Both the position numbers and the translations under genes were made by a program. Below the pieces are notes generated by a model. That model saw only the letters and a list, made by a program, of their open reading frames with translations. It did no database searches and had not been told where the DNA came from. 64,000 nucleotides of DNA from Epiperipatus broadwayi (Eukaryota; Onychophora; Udeonychophora; Euonychophora; Peripatidae). The stretch covers positions 312,001-376,000 of the forward strand of contig JAQFVV010012490.1 in the NCBI GenBank assembly GCA_028023455.1, in the 5' to 3' direction. Below are positions 24,360 through 34,399 of the stretch, piece by piece; within the stretch, counting starts at the first letter, position 1, and each line of letters opens with the position of its first letter.

Positions 24360-25400
24360 AGCAATGAACCCAACATCTACATATTTTATATATATATCAT
24401 TCTGTGGTTGTCTATATTTTTGGTTTTATTTGTTTCCCATAATAGTTTAAGAAGGTGCTTACCATTATACCACTAATGGGGAGACCCATCGGCCATCCCT
24501 ATTTTATTTTATACCATTTTCCTTCAAAAATAGTGCAAATATTTTTATCAATCCATCCTAGAAAAGTCATCATAAAGTTAAGCTTATTAGCCTGGCATTG
24601 TTTATTCATTAATTCTGTTTTGACTATTTCTATTGAGTGCTTTCTATTCATTGATCCATACAGCTCCTTTACATCTAGACTGCCATTTCAAAATCCTGGT
24701 CTATTTGTATTTCTTGAATTTCTTCCACAAACTTGAACAATGATGTTATGACATAATCTCACAATCCTATGATGTACACCAACCATTGGTTGATTAGTTT
24801 TGCAGTTTCATGGTAGTGCACTCCACCAAAGTCTAACATGAAGTCGCAATGGTACTCCTTTGTGAACTTTGGCATTTCCAAATGTTCTGGGAGGTGTAAT
24901 AGCAGAAGGGTATATGTTGTGATAATCTATGGTTGTGCCTTTGCCTCTGTGACTCCTGAGAATTGTGATGAATTTCTCCTTGTTTAATCTCAAGTTGAAA
25001 TTTACATCGGCTTTGAATTTTAAGTTCAGAATTTGATTCGACATTTTCTCGTGATATTCATTATTGCTCATGATGATGAACCTGTTTCTCTTATCTTCCT
25101 TAATACATTTCAAGTTGCTAAACTCCAGAAATTGCCTACTTTTGTTAATGCTATTTTTCCACTCATTATTCTCTGCCTTCATATGCTTACTTCTAACAGT
25201 TTTCCTTATTTGAGATTGTGTTGTCTCTGTGAGAGTGGTTGATTAAGCTTGCTTCTACATCAGCCAGGAGTTCAAGTTTTGGAAATCTCCATAGACCTCC
25301 TACAAACCTAGGCTCTAGTGGTAATACTTTGCTTGCTTTGGCTGATGGTATGATATTAGTTCTGTTGACACATGTTTCCTTCTATGCTATGTCAATATCT
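24360..25400 (-). pseudogene. Penelope-type reverse transcriptase (broken)
   Basis: Order on the minus strand: the N-terminal motif with LPLEPRFV and LADVEASL (25250-25330), a helical linker, then TFGNAKVHKGVPLRLHV (24835-24890), which corresponds to the family's PK-[IV]-HK-x-G-x-PLRPIV block. Next come DVKELYGSMN (24650-24690; motif A, where the family has a catalytic Asp), GWPMGLPISGIM (24460-24500; the motif B block GxPMGSPLSG) and KYVDVGFIAT (24357-24386; motif C). In motif C the second catalytic Asp of YVDD is replaced by Val, and stops interrupt the frame between most blocks. The domain is recognisable as Penelope-like rather than LINE from the KVHK-GVPLR and PMGLPISG wording. Confidence 0.85.
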
Positions 25401-25499
25401 ATATGTTGTTTACATGCAAGGAAAATTATCTTATGTTCAAATTGCAAGACATGTTTTCTTTCATCTTGTTTGCATTTATTTTGAATACATTGTGATATA

Positions 25500-26920
25500 G
25501 CTATATTTACTTAGATGTGCCATCTTTTCATATTTTTCATTAGCGCTCTCTTACATCCCTTTATTATAAAATTGAGCAACTTTTTGTATAAGCTGTTTAA
25601 AATCTTATCATAATTATAGATGGAGCAGTAATTTGGAAAAATGTTTAGTTGTTTGTTTGCTTAAGAATTCAAACTTTTGTTGTACTTTTCCTTTTCGTTA
25701 TTCCAATTTGCAAAATATGTCTCTCTTGAAATTTATTCATATTACTGTAATAAATTATTTGTTTATGGACTTCTGAGATTAAATAAAGTATATAAATAAT
25801 TGAAATAGAATTAGCAAGATCTCTAGGTGACATTGAATAGTTACCTCCTAATGTTGTGTGGGCTGGCCAGCTGGATGAGTTCGTATTCTTGTGACGCAGT
25901 TCATGTTCAAACACAGGCAGCACTTATTTCACTATTTAGAAAGTAGCATTTTCTTTGTAAATTACTTTCTACATTTAATTAGACAGTCCATCAGTTTGTG
26001 GTTATTGAATGGCATTGTAGCATGAAGATGATCTTGGAAAGATCGGGAAAAGGTGAACTTGGCGCCTCTACTCAACGGTCATAATGTCAAAACTCTGAGT
26101 GCTGTGGATTCAGTTAGCCACTGCACTTAGAAAATAACCTTCTTCTCACTGTATTAAATTTAGTTCTATTTATAGTCATTTGCATTATTTCAGGAATGCT
26201 TTTAGAAAATCACCCGAAGCAATGCGGATACCAACTTACCTCATGATCTCTATCAGCAGGAAATGTGCCTTTGTCTTTACATAGTAGAAGATACAATTTT
26301 GTGATAAATCCTCAAAGATATATAATTTCCATTAACTATTTATAACTAAATTTAATTGAACAGAGCGATTTTGGTAAATTTTACTAATGGATTGTTCTAT
26401 TATTCACCAAACTTACATTCTCTAATTGCCTTCTAAAACCTTCTTAAATATTGCATCAGCTTCTACGACCATTTTATATTAAATATTATAAAAATAAATA
26501 TTAAAACAAATATATTAATATTTACATGACACATAAAGATCTGCTTTATATATATATAAACACACCTACAACTCTTGATTATTTAAGGAATTTAAGATAC
26601 AATTTAATTCTATAACTTATATATTTAAAATTATTATTAGAGGCCAGGAAGAGTTACGTGTATGTGTTTTGACTCACTATAGTATCCAGACATGTGGGTA
26701 GATGAGTTTGAACCCTAATTGGTGATTAATAATGTGGTTGAACAATGAAGCATAAATCTGGATCACAGATTTATCCTTTCAATATATATGAGATTCCTTT
26801 ATTATGTGTGTATATTTAACATATATAAACAAAATTTAAAATATCTTTTTAATTCTTAAGCAAAATCAATATTTTTTGTAATTAAAACAATAAAATATTC
26901 ATTAGATTCAACTTTTCTCT
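25500..26920. other. Non-coding stretch upstream of Penelope-like element 1
   Basis: No gene seen. The 25850-26130 segment is less AT-rich, with several CpG sites, and may include the 5' terminal repeat of the Penelope-like element or another insertion. The 84-codon minus-strand frame at 25669-25923 is not recognised. Confidence 0.4.
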
Positions 26921-26923
26921 TCT

Positions 26924-27085
26924 GTTTTTTTTTTTTTTTTTGATAAATTTTCTTTACTACTGTTACACAATGCTTTATTTACCACTCTTGTTTACAGTTC
27001 AATTGGCCCAGCAATCTTCTTCAGAACTTTTATACCTCCTAACTTCAACTGCTAAATTCAAATTTTAACAGTAGTAAAGTGCATG
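26924..27085 (-). mobile_element. 3' end of a poly(A)-tailed retroelement
   Basis: On the minus strand the sequence runs through GTTCTGAAGAAGATTGCTGG, an AATAAA signal and TAACAGTAGTAAAG and ends in about 17 A (the T run near 26925-26941). A 14-bp inverted repeat (CTTTACTACTGTTA, 26952-26965, and its complement at 27066-27079) closes a ~100-nt loop. The element's 5' end, family and target duplication were not found. Confidence 0.5.
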
Positions 27086-28335
27086 TATGATTTAGTATTA
27101 TATGGTATACATTTGGCAATGCAATAAGAAAGAGAAGTTATTATTCTTCTCTGATTAACATCTTGGCTGCTTTATCTGTTACTGACAATACTTAAAAGTC
27201 AAAACAATATCTGCATGTAATACTAATGATTAAATATGTGTGTTTACCTTATAAATACTCTGCTCTGAATTCTATGTTCATTCAATCCAACATACACCCA
27301 GTTAATCTCTTCTGGAGTTCTGCCTTAATGTTACTTGTGGTTTGATCCTTGTCTTCCTTATTTATACGTAGAGATTCCTGTGACATTATAGGCTTATTGA
27401 AGTTGTTATCTTAAAGACCACTGATAATGACAATTCAGTTGCTGTGTATCCATGCTTTTATGTGACTTTCTTATTGTACACATTTATGTCATGCATTCCT
27501 TGTACATCTCTATGCCTGACTTCTGTGTGTGACATAGTTATGATTTCTGTGTCTTGTACATATTTCTATCATGTGACTCTTGCTAATCTATTTATAGTTC
27601 ACTAATAGATTCAGACACGTGAACCATAATGTGAGCTATCCTTTAATCTGATCACTTTCTTTATATATAATTTTTGTAATTATTTTAAAACTGCATTCCA
27701 ATGCAATGTGATATAATTAATAGCATTACTCTTGATAATATCCATTTACTTTTTTAATCTTAGTTTTAGAAGGAACTTTATAATATCAAAAAAATATATA
27801 TCTGCAGATATTTCAGTCTAAAGGGTAAATATATTTCAGTTTAAAAGAAAAAAAAATACAAAACTAATCAAAGAATACTACAATAAGTATTTTCGATAAC
27901 ATTCAATGAATTATACTATTATTAGAAACATTTACAATAAAATAGGAAACAGAAAATACATCTCACTAGAAGTTAGAGTACTGATGGACAAGTGATCAAA
28001 TAATTGTGAAAATGTCTGATGGGGTGATTTTTTTATCTATTTGTTTTAGTGTTAAAATTTCTTGCATTACTATTATAAAAATAAGTGCACCATAATGCAT
28101 ATAGTATAAATGTACTTATTATTTCTGTGAAACAGGCATTTGGAAAAGACTCTACAATTGAACTTATAGTGTTATTCTTTTTTCTGATAATTTTTTGTAA
28201 TATAAGATTGAATGTATTGTAGGCTATCACATTCAAAGAATATGTTTTAGTCTTTAAACACACTCCTTCCATATAAATAGCTAACCCTTTATTACACAAA
28301 AAATTGTTGTTTTTTGCCAATAATGCTTTAGGGTT
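27086..28335. other. Non-coding stretch
   Basis: No gene recognised. The sequence at 27100-27640 has a more even composition but no open frame of note and no repeat match within the window. Confidence 0.45.
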
Positions 28336-28343
28336 TTAGAAAA

Positions 28344-28715
28344 TGTTGCAAGAATTATCAAATGAAAATAAAAAAAGTTGAACTAAAAATAAATGTTGAA
28401 AAAGACTAATGTTCAGTGGATTTTCTCTAAAAAAAGAAAATAAAAATTGATAATTATAAATTAGAAGTTATCTATTATAAATAACTTAGATTAAATAAAC
28501 AAATGGAAACATAATGGAGAAAATTAATGTTAGAATTAAATTTTAATCAAATGCTTTTAGTAGAAATAATTTTGTATAGGAAATATGCTATGAATTTGAA
28601 AAAGATTTTTAATGGATGTGTTTTACTAGTTTTTAATTATGGATCTAAAATTTGGACACTTAATAGAAGAGCAATATAGAGATTTTAGATCATTCAATAA
28701 ACTATTATATATTGA
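28344..28715 (+). pseudogene. Left half of an old RTE LINE copy
   Basis: The block aligns with 4367-4710 of the main RTE element: LQELSNENKKVELKINV, then the equivalents of the NSYKYLG region, the GRNNLI region and the LTYGSETWTLNRRAIQRL region (nearly identical DNA at 28618-28690). It has more indels and stops than the main copy, so it is older. It retains residues just before VELKINV that the main copy lacks. Homology ends near 28715 and resumes at 32735. Confidence 0.85.
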
Positions 28716-29217
28716 AGCAGTCAATCTTAGCTTAAGATCGAGCTTCATAGTTCCATCTACTAACCTGTATTCAAACCCTATATCCCATCCCACTCCTTTT
28801 GTCGTGTATATGTATTGTATGTATATATTTGAGATACGCGCCTAAGTTGTAAAATTTTAATCTTTCAATAACATTTTAAAAAAATTTTTTTTTTTTTATT
28901 AAATTAAAGTACATAGGTGTAGCTCAGATATATACATATTATAGGAGCAAAAGTACTAACAAAATATTGATTTTTTAATATATATTTTATTATACAACAT
29001 TTCATAACTTTTTCTTTTTAAATTGTTTTTCCTATTAGGTAATGTATATTTAAAAAAAATCCAGGATGGAAGATGCAACCATTAATTGTCCAAAAATAAT
29101 TAAGGGGTTGGAAACACTCTTGTTTTAACCTGGGGAAGGTATTTTTAATTAAAGTTTTTACTTAAAATAAAATGGGGATTAAGATTAACAATTGTACTTT
29201 TGTTATAAACATTTTGT

Positions 29218-29248
29218 CAAATCTATTTCCAATCTGGAAATAGATTTG
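29218..29248. repeat. 14-bp perfect hairpin
   Basis: CAAATCTATTTCCA, a 3-nt loop, then its exact reverse complement. No function is indicated by its surroundings. Confidence 0.85.
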
Positions 29249-30586
29249 AATATATTTTTGGAATGTTATCTAACAGTTGCATCTTTCAAAAACAATGGAC
29301 AAAGAAATGTGAAATTTCTGTTAGATTGCATTTGAGCTAGAGATAAGAAATGGAAAGCATTCTTCAAATACCTGGGCAGGAGTATAAAATGCCAGATTTT
29401 AAATCACCAACAGATTAGCTACTATTGAGAGAACTGTATAGTTAATGGAATCCAAGCTGTTTTGAAATGTAAGCTTAGAAAGCTCATCACCTTCCTGACC
29501 TGTAAGGGTCATCTTCTGCTGCCATTATATCATGCTCCCATAGAATGAAGTAAAAGCTTGACTGGAGAATTGTGGAATGCTGAATAAAAGCTTGCTGTTA
29601 TTTAAGAACTAATTGCCATGCATGAGCAGACTTTAAAATATGGACTCTTAAAATACTGCAAGGTAAATTTTCAAACCACCACCTAAAAGTAAATCTAGCC
29701 TAAGTAATCTCATCAAGATTTCTTTCATAACTGATTTAACTTGATGTAAAATGTAATTTGCTCTTAAATAATTTCTATAAATCTAATTTTCTCTCGTATG
29801 CTCTAACTTTCTTTAATTTTGGTGCAGTCATTTATTTATAGTTATGTATTACTTGATTTTATAGGTATGCTTTTATTATTAATATGCCAATCTCAAGCAA
29901 CCTGGCATACTTAATTTCTAAAAACCTTTTCTGTCATTTTTTTAAAACTAAACGTCCTTTTAAAACATAATGCATTATCAATTAATACATTCGCCAGATT
30001 GTTTTACGAGTCAACATTTTGTTTTAGTGTAAAAATTTGTTATTTGTTTAACTCTGGATTTTCTACCTGGGGTGAATCCAGAATTCAAGCTAATTAATGC
30101 TTTGAAACCTTATTTATTTTATAAATGTTATTCAATTCTGAAAAGGTGACCGATTAGTTGTTTTATATAACTGCTAGTTTTATTTTTACATACTCTTAAA
30201 ATATAAAATACAGTACTTATATATTCCAGTTATAGTAAAATCATGATGGTGGGATTGAATTATTTTAAATAGTAGAAAAGGAGGGGTCAAATCTTAATGT
30301 ATATTTTATTAAATGAAATCTAAATCTCTCTGTATATATTCTAGTGGCATAGCATCTTATTTATATAAATTATGGCATTCAAACTAGGGTCATTTATTTT
30401 TAAAGCAGTAAATCTTATTCAATATTGTTAGTGACATTTACCCATACTATGTTACTGCCATTTGGCCTTATCTTTGGGATTATAGATATGTGCTTCTTAA
30501 TCTGGGGATTATGACAAGTTTAAACCCATAGATTTCTTCTCAAGCCTTGTCCCAAGGATAGTTAATCTTCCCAGGACCATTTATTT

Positions 30587-30709
30587 CATATAAAAAGACC
30601 TCTGGCGGTGATTCCTGTAAGTCTGGCACATGCTATGCCTATCCACTTTTTTCATATGAAAGGCCTGCACGTCGGTGATGTCCACAGCATGCCTTATCCA
30701 CTTTTCACA
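30587..30709. repeat. Diverged tandem duplication of about 65 bp
   Basis: Both units start CATATRAAA and end GCCTATCCACTTTT / GCCTTATCCACTTTT, sharing CGGTGAT and GGCACATG/CAGCATG-like blocks. Units are about 30587-30650 and 30652-30709. Confidence 0.65.
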
Positions 30710-31733
30710 CTATTATATTTCATTTTACATCCAGAAGCACGACCTTATCTTCGAGTTCTCTGCCTATGTTAGTACTGCTACTTATTCATATTATTATTTC
30801 TTTTGCTTATGACCTAATTTTAGTGCTGTAATATTAAAATTGTGTTCTGCTCAAAATATATATCAATGCCAAATATTACTAGCTAGATTAATTACTAATA
30901 TTATTTTAGTTTTATTATACAATCCCATCATCGTAATTTGTTATTTATCTATTTAAGAGTATTTGCCTTGGGGAAAAATAAAATGTTCTTCTTACCAGCG
31001 CTACATAAAAGAGTTTTCATTTAAGTATATAATCAAATATGTTTTCAAATGTATCTTATTTATTTTCATGACCGTAATGGCGTGAAAATAGTTTTCTTAT
31101 ATATATATATAATGAATCTCGGAACGCTCCCCAAAATCATATGTTAGTCACCACATTTCACAACCGTATATAAAAACGTTAATAGCAATTTTATGTAAAT
31201 TCTTTCTAATAGTTGATTGGCCTCTTAATATTGGACTCACCAAAGATGTGTGTTTATTTATAATATATTATTTAGCTAATAAAGAGCATATGAGAAATAT
31301 AGCGTGAATGACAATATATAATTATCTATCGTTTGGTAAACCGCTTGCTCATTCACGCACATACTAAATAAATGTATGTATAATAATTTATCATTATATT
31401 AAACTATATTTTTATTGTCTAACTTATTTGAGCAGTTCGAATTCCACTTTCTCCACTTCCACACATACAGCTATGCATGTATATATTTTAGTTAAGTCAT
31501 AGTTAATAGATGTCTCATTCTCTTCTCCGCTGTGCTAGTGGGCCAGATTTAAAATTACTTCTCATGTACCAACATTGTTATGTTATCCATTAGGTGTTTA
31601 ATCTGGGGCTTAGAGAGAGTTCGAATTCAGGCTGGTCCCTGACTTAAATCTCAGGCTTGATTGGGTTTGAAGTAAATTTTATGAGTTCCAGCTCATGTTA
31701 GATGGATAAACATGTTTTGACCAGTACAATATA

Positions 31734-32656
31734 TGTGCTGTATGCACAGATAATGAAGTTAGTAAATATATATAAAATTAGATGCAAGATATTAATTTAC
31801 TTTAAATATAAGAATATTGACTTATTTTAGCTAAGCACTTTCAAGAGAATTCTTGCTTTCATACTCATAGCTGCTGTTGTTAAAACTGCATTAAAAAAAA
31901 TTATGCAAAATGATGCAAATAATTTATAATTGCCATTTTCAGGACAGGGCAAAGCAGGTTTCTCATCTATTATGACTTAGGATCGCTTGCTATATGAAAT
32001 GCTTCTCTAATCTTGCATTTAGCATCATGTCTTTCTAAGCAAACGATGTTGGCAGATGTGGGTTAGAATTTGTGGCCTGTTGTTCTTTCATGATCAAAAA
32101 ATATGGAATTGCTTTCTTGTTTGGTTTTGGTTTATTTGTACAGGTATTAGTGCTGAGCCACTGTGTTGACAAGGTTGGTTTTAGTTTCACCATAATATGC
32201 AGCCTGGAACTTGGCTTGTGGGCAAATCATTTTGTACACGACCTGATGAGTGAACTCAAGTGTGATTATATCCTTGAAATTATTGATGTCTGTTTGTATT
32301 TGGAGGTGAATGATATGTGATGATGAAGTCTTTAGATAGCTTATTGTTGAGATATTTTATCAGGGGTTGGATATATGGTATCAGAATTCTTTGCTTATTA
32401 TCTTTGATGTGATTGTGGTTAATTGTGATAGAATTTATTGACTTTCCTGTTGATAGAAAATTGTGAATATCCTATTTTAATTAGATCAGCTGTGTATTGG
32501 TTAAGGTTGTGACGTTTGTCTGCTTCCTATTTACATAACAGCATCTATGAGTATGAGAGCAAGAAGTCTCGAAAAAGGGCTAAGTAAATTAATATCTTGC
32601 ATCTAATTTTATATATATATATTTACTAGCTTCATTATCTGTGCATACAGCACACA
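31734..32656 (-). mobile_element. Penelope-like element 2, fragment with inverted terminal repeats
   Basis: The 3' part of a Penelope-like element on the minus strand lies between two copies of one ~115-140-bp sequence in opposite orientation: 31734-31875 and the reverse complement at 32545-32656. Shared blocks are GTGCTGTATGCACAGATAAT, AAATTAGATGCAAGATATTA and CTATGAGTATGARAGCAAGA. Penelope-like elements are known to carry terminal repeats in either direct or inverted orientation, so this fits the family. Only the C-terminal coding part survives, consistent with a 5'-truncated or partly deleted insertion. Confidence 0.8.
32040..32530 (-). pseudogene. GIY-YIG domain remnant of Penelope-like element 2
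   Basis: The minus strand reads NHIKDNKQRILIPYIQPLIK, then KLSKDFIITYHSPPNTNR, a frameshift, VVYKMICPQAKF (GIY position) and AAYYGETKTNLVN (YIG position). The same landmarks appear at 23.75-24.0 kb (IPYIP, LSKEFLVGFHTSANTNR, VVYQIQCPQ, YYGETKTTITNR), so both come from one subfamily. Confidence 0.82.
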
Positions 32657-32734
32657 TAATACACACACACATATATATATGATAGTTTACAATTTTTAAT
32701 GAAGTAAATAATTCAATCATTTAATAAAGTAGTA

Positions 32735-32975
32735 AATGATATATGTTAAGAATAAGAAAAAGAGATCAAAAATGAAATAGGGTGAGAAAGTAAATGGGTA
32801 TCACTGATATTGAAAGAATTAAAAGACTGAAATGAAGCTGGGTAAACATGCTAAAATTGATTATGATAGAAGGATAGTTTGTTGGGATATTGGGGAGAAA
32901 ACAGACTACAAATTAGAGTAACTGTATTAAACTTGAAGAATCTTTAACCCTACAGAGGATTGATAATGGTTTTTA
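32735..32975 (+). pseudogene. Right half of the old RTE LINE copy
   Basis: The block aligns with about 4735-5046 of the main RTE element. Matching blocks are AAGAATTAAAAGACTGAA, GGGTAAACATG/GGCTGGACATA and, at the end, CAGAGGATTGATAATGG, which matches the coding end of the main copy. An internal stretch of roughly 70 bp is missing. It continues the alignment from where 28344-28715 stops. Confidence 0.82.
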
Positions 32976-33229
32976 ATGATACTCACTATAAAATTACTTC
33001 TTTCACAATGTTATACTTCCATTTGTACTTCCATAGTGTGATCAAACATACAGTAATTAAAAACATATATCAATGCTTGATTAGTGCAATGAATTATTTA
33101 CTATTTCTTTTTTTTTCTACAGTACAGACTTTTTCATACCTGCATTTATATATGTAAATATAGGGGTTTGAACTCAAGACTTGCACATTCCTAAAAGTAG
33201 TTCAATACATTAAAGTTATTATACAATAG

Positions 33230-33560
33230 GTCAGATTTATAACTATAATAGTTATATATTTACAGCAATTTTGTTCTAAGCTATATACAAATATAATCAA
33301 GATTGAAGCAACCTGTTTAATTTCTAGATATGCTTTCAAATCTTTAGAGGGTTGTGTCATGAGTTAAAGCCTTTTTTCTTTTGAGCTGAGTTTCTGTCCA
33401 TTTTTTTGCTTCTCTCTTTCATCTTCTCAGTATCAGTTGTAATACAAAGAAATACAATTTTAATCATTTTAATACATATATTTTATCAAATTAATCCCTT
33501 TTATCTGGTTATTAATTTTATCCTGTTGTTTTTTTAATTTTTCTGCAGTGAAAAACAACT
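33230..33560. repeat. Dispersed repeat Z, copy 1
   Basis: Related to 37190-37480: shared ACAGCAATTT, ATATAATCAA, TTAAAGCCTTTTTTCT / TGAAGCCTTTCTTCT, TTTCTGTCCATTTT / TTCAGTCTATTTTCTTGC. The match is diverged. The family is unknown. Confidence 0.55.
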
Positions 33561-33738
33561 TAAACTTTTAACTTGAAGATTAATAATGTAATTAAATCTC
33601 TTATTTTTAAATATATATAAAAAACTTTCTACATCTATATATCTTGCATGTGAAACTACATTATTACAAATATAAAATATTTATACATTTTATCTCCTTC
33701 TCCAGAAAACTTGGTTCTTTATTTTTATTTCATATACC

Positions 33739-33993
33739 TTAAACTATCTTAAAGACTTTTTTAGCTGCTGTAAGTTGGCCTTTTAATAATTTCTTAAAGA
33801 TTTCATTTTTTTTTTCATCTTGTATTTCAGTTTCATGGTCATTTAGTGAGTCTGGTTCTATCTCAGTTTCTTCACAATTGATATGTTTTTGTAATGCTTC
33901 AATATTTATTAAAAGCTGTATTTCATCTGTAATTGACAATCTTACTATTTTCAGATGTGATTTACGTTTTACAACTTGAGATGCTGATGACAT
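33739..33993 (-). CDS. Small acidic ORF, function unknown
   Basis: The 84-codon frame starts MSSASQVVKRK and has an acidic middle (CEETEIEPDSLNDHETEIQD) and a basic end (FKKLLKGQLTAAKKVFKI). It has no membrane segment or signal peptide. Its charge pattern resembles that of the disrupted ORF at 49.6-50.9 kb, and it lies next to repeat Z. It may be a leftover of the same kind of element rather than a host gene. No family was recognised, and no promoter or splice evidence was found. Confidence 0.2.
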   Translation of the reverse strand: MSSASQVVKRKSHLKIVRLSITDEIQLLINIEALQKHINCEETEIEPDSLNDHETEIQDEKKNEIFKKLLKGQLTAAKKVFKIV

Positions 33994-34399
33994 TGTGTGT
34001 CTGGACTAATAGCTTTGTAATAACATGCTCTTATCAAAATTTTTCTCAAACTATTCATTTTCCAAATCTCTTAGCCTATCATCTATTTATTATTTTCTTA
34101 TATTATTATTTCTGGATTTTATCTAGTATTAACAAGAGTAGTTTATTTCTTAACCTCCAATTTAATATTAGCTCTGCTGAAAATTTTCCTGTAACCATTG
34201 CTGGTGATGAGTGTTGGTTTTTTAAAATGGGTTTGAAGTGTCTCTTTGATGCTCAATATTTCTGCTTTGTTGATTATCTGTTTTTTATTAAAAGACAGAT
34301 TTCTCAGCTGGTCTACTTGATTTCAGATGATATGGAAGCATATAGGCAAGCAGTATTATTTATTCTACAAAATCTTCAAAATTTTGTTAAATAAATCTA

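Larger units (their letters stand above)
23400..25500 (-). mobile_element. Penelope-like element 1, inactive
   Basis: The minus strand carries the Penelope-like order: an N-terminal region, a Penelope-type reverse transcriptase, then a C-terminal GIY-YIG endonuclease. Frameshifts and stops are scattered throughout and the catalytic RT box is altered. Just past the C-terminal end lies a short conserved hairpin followed by GAAAGTGCTTAG, also found beside the second Penelope-like remnant at 31.8 kb, so it belongs to the element's terminal repeat. A 5' terminal repeat was not located. The sequence at 25.5-26.1 kb upstream may contain it. Confidence 0.85.
28716..31733. other. Sequence inserted within the old RTE copy
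   Basis: This lies between the two RTE halves and before the Penelope-like remnant. No protein is recognisable. It includes a 14-bp hairpin at 29218, a duplicated ~65-bp block at 30587-30709 and a less AT-rich part at 31540-31690 with a GTTCGAATTC motif like a tRNA B box. It may be one long insertion or several. Confidence 0.5.

Noticed and set aside
24455-24736. 93-codon plus-strand ORF
   Set aside because: Antisense to the Penelope RT motifs A and B.
33933-34394. 153-codon plus-strand ORF
   Set aside because: Hydrophobic, Tyr/Phe/Leu-rich composition typical of AT-rich random frames; no motif, and it overlaps repeat-like sequence.
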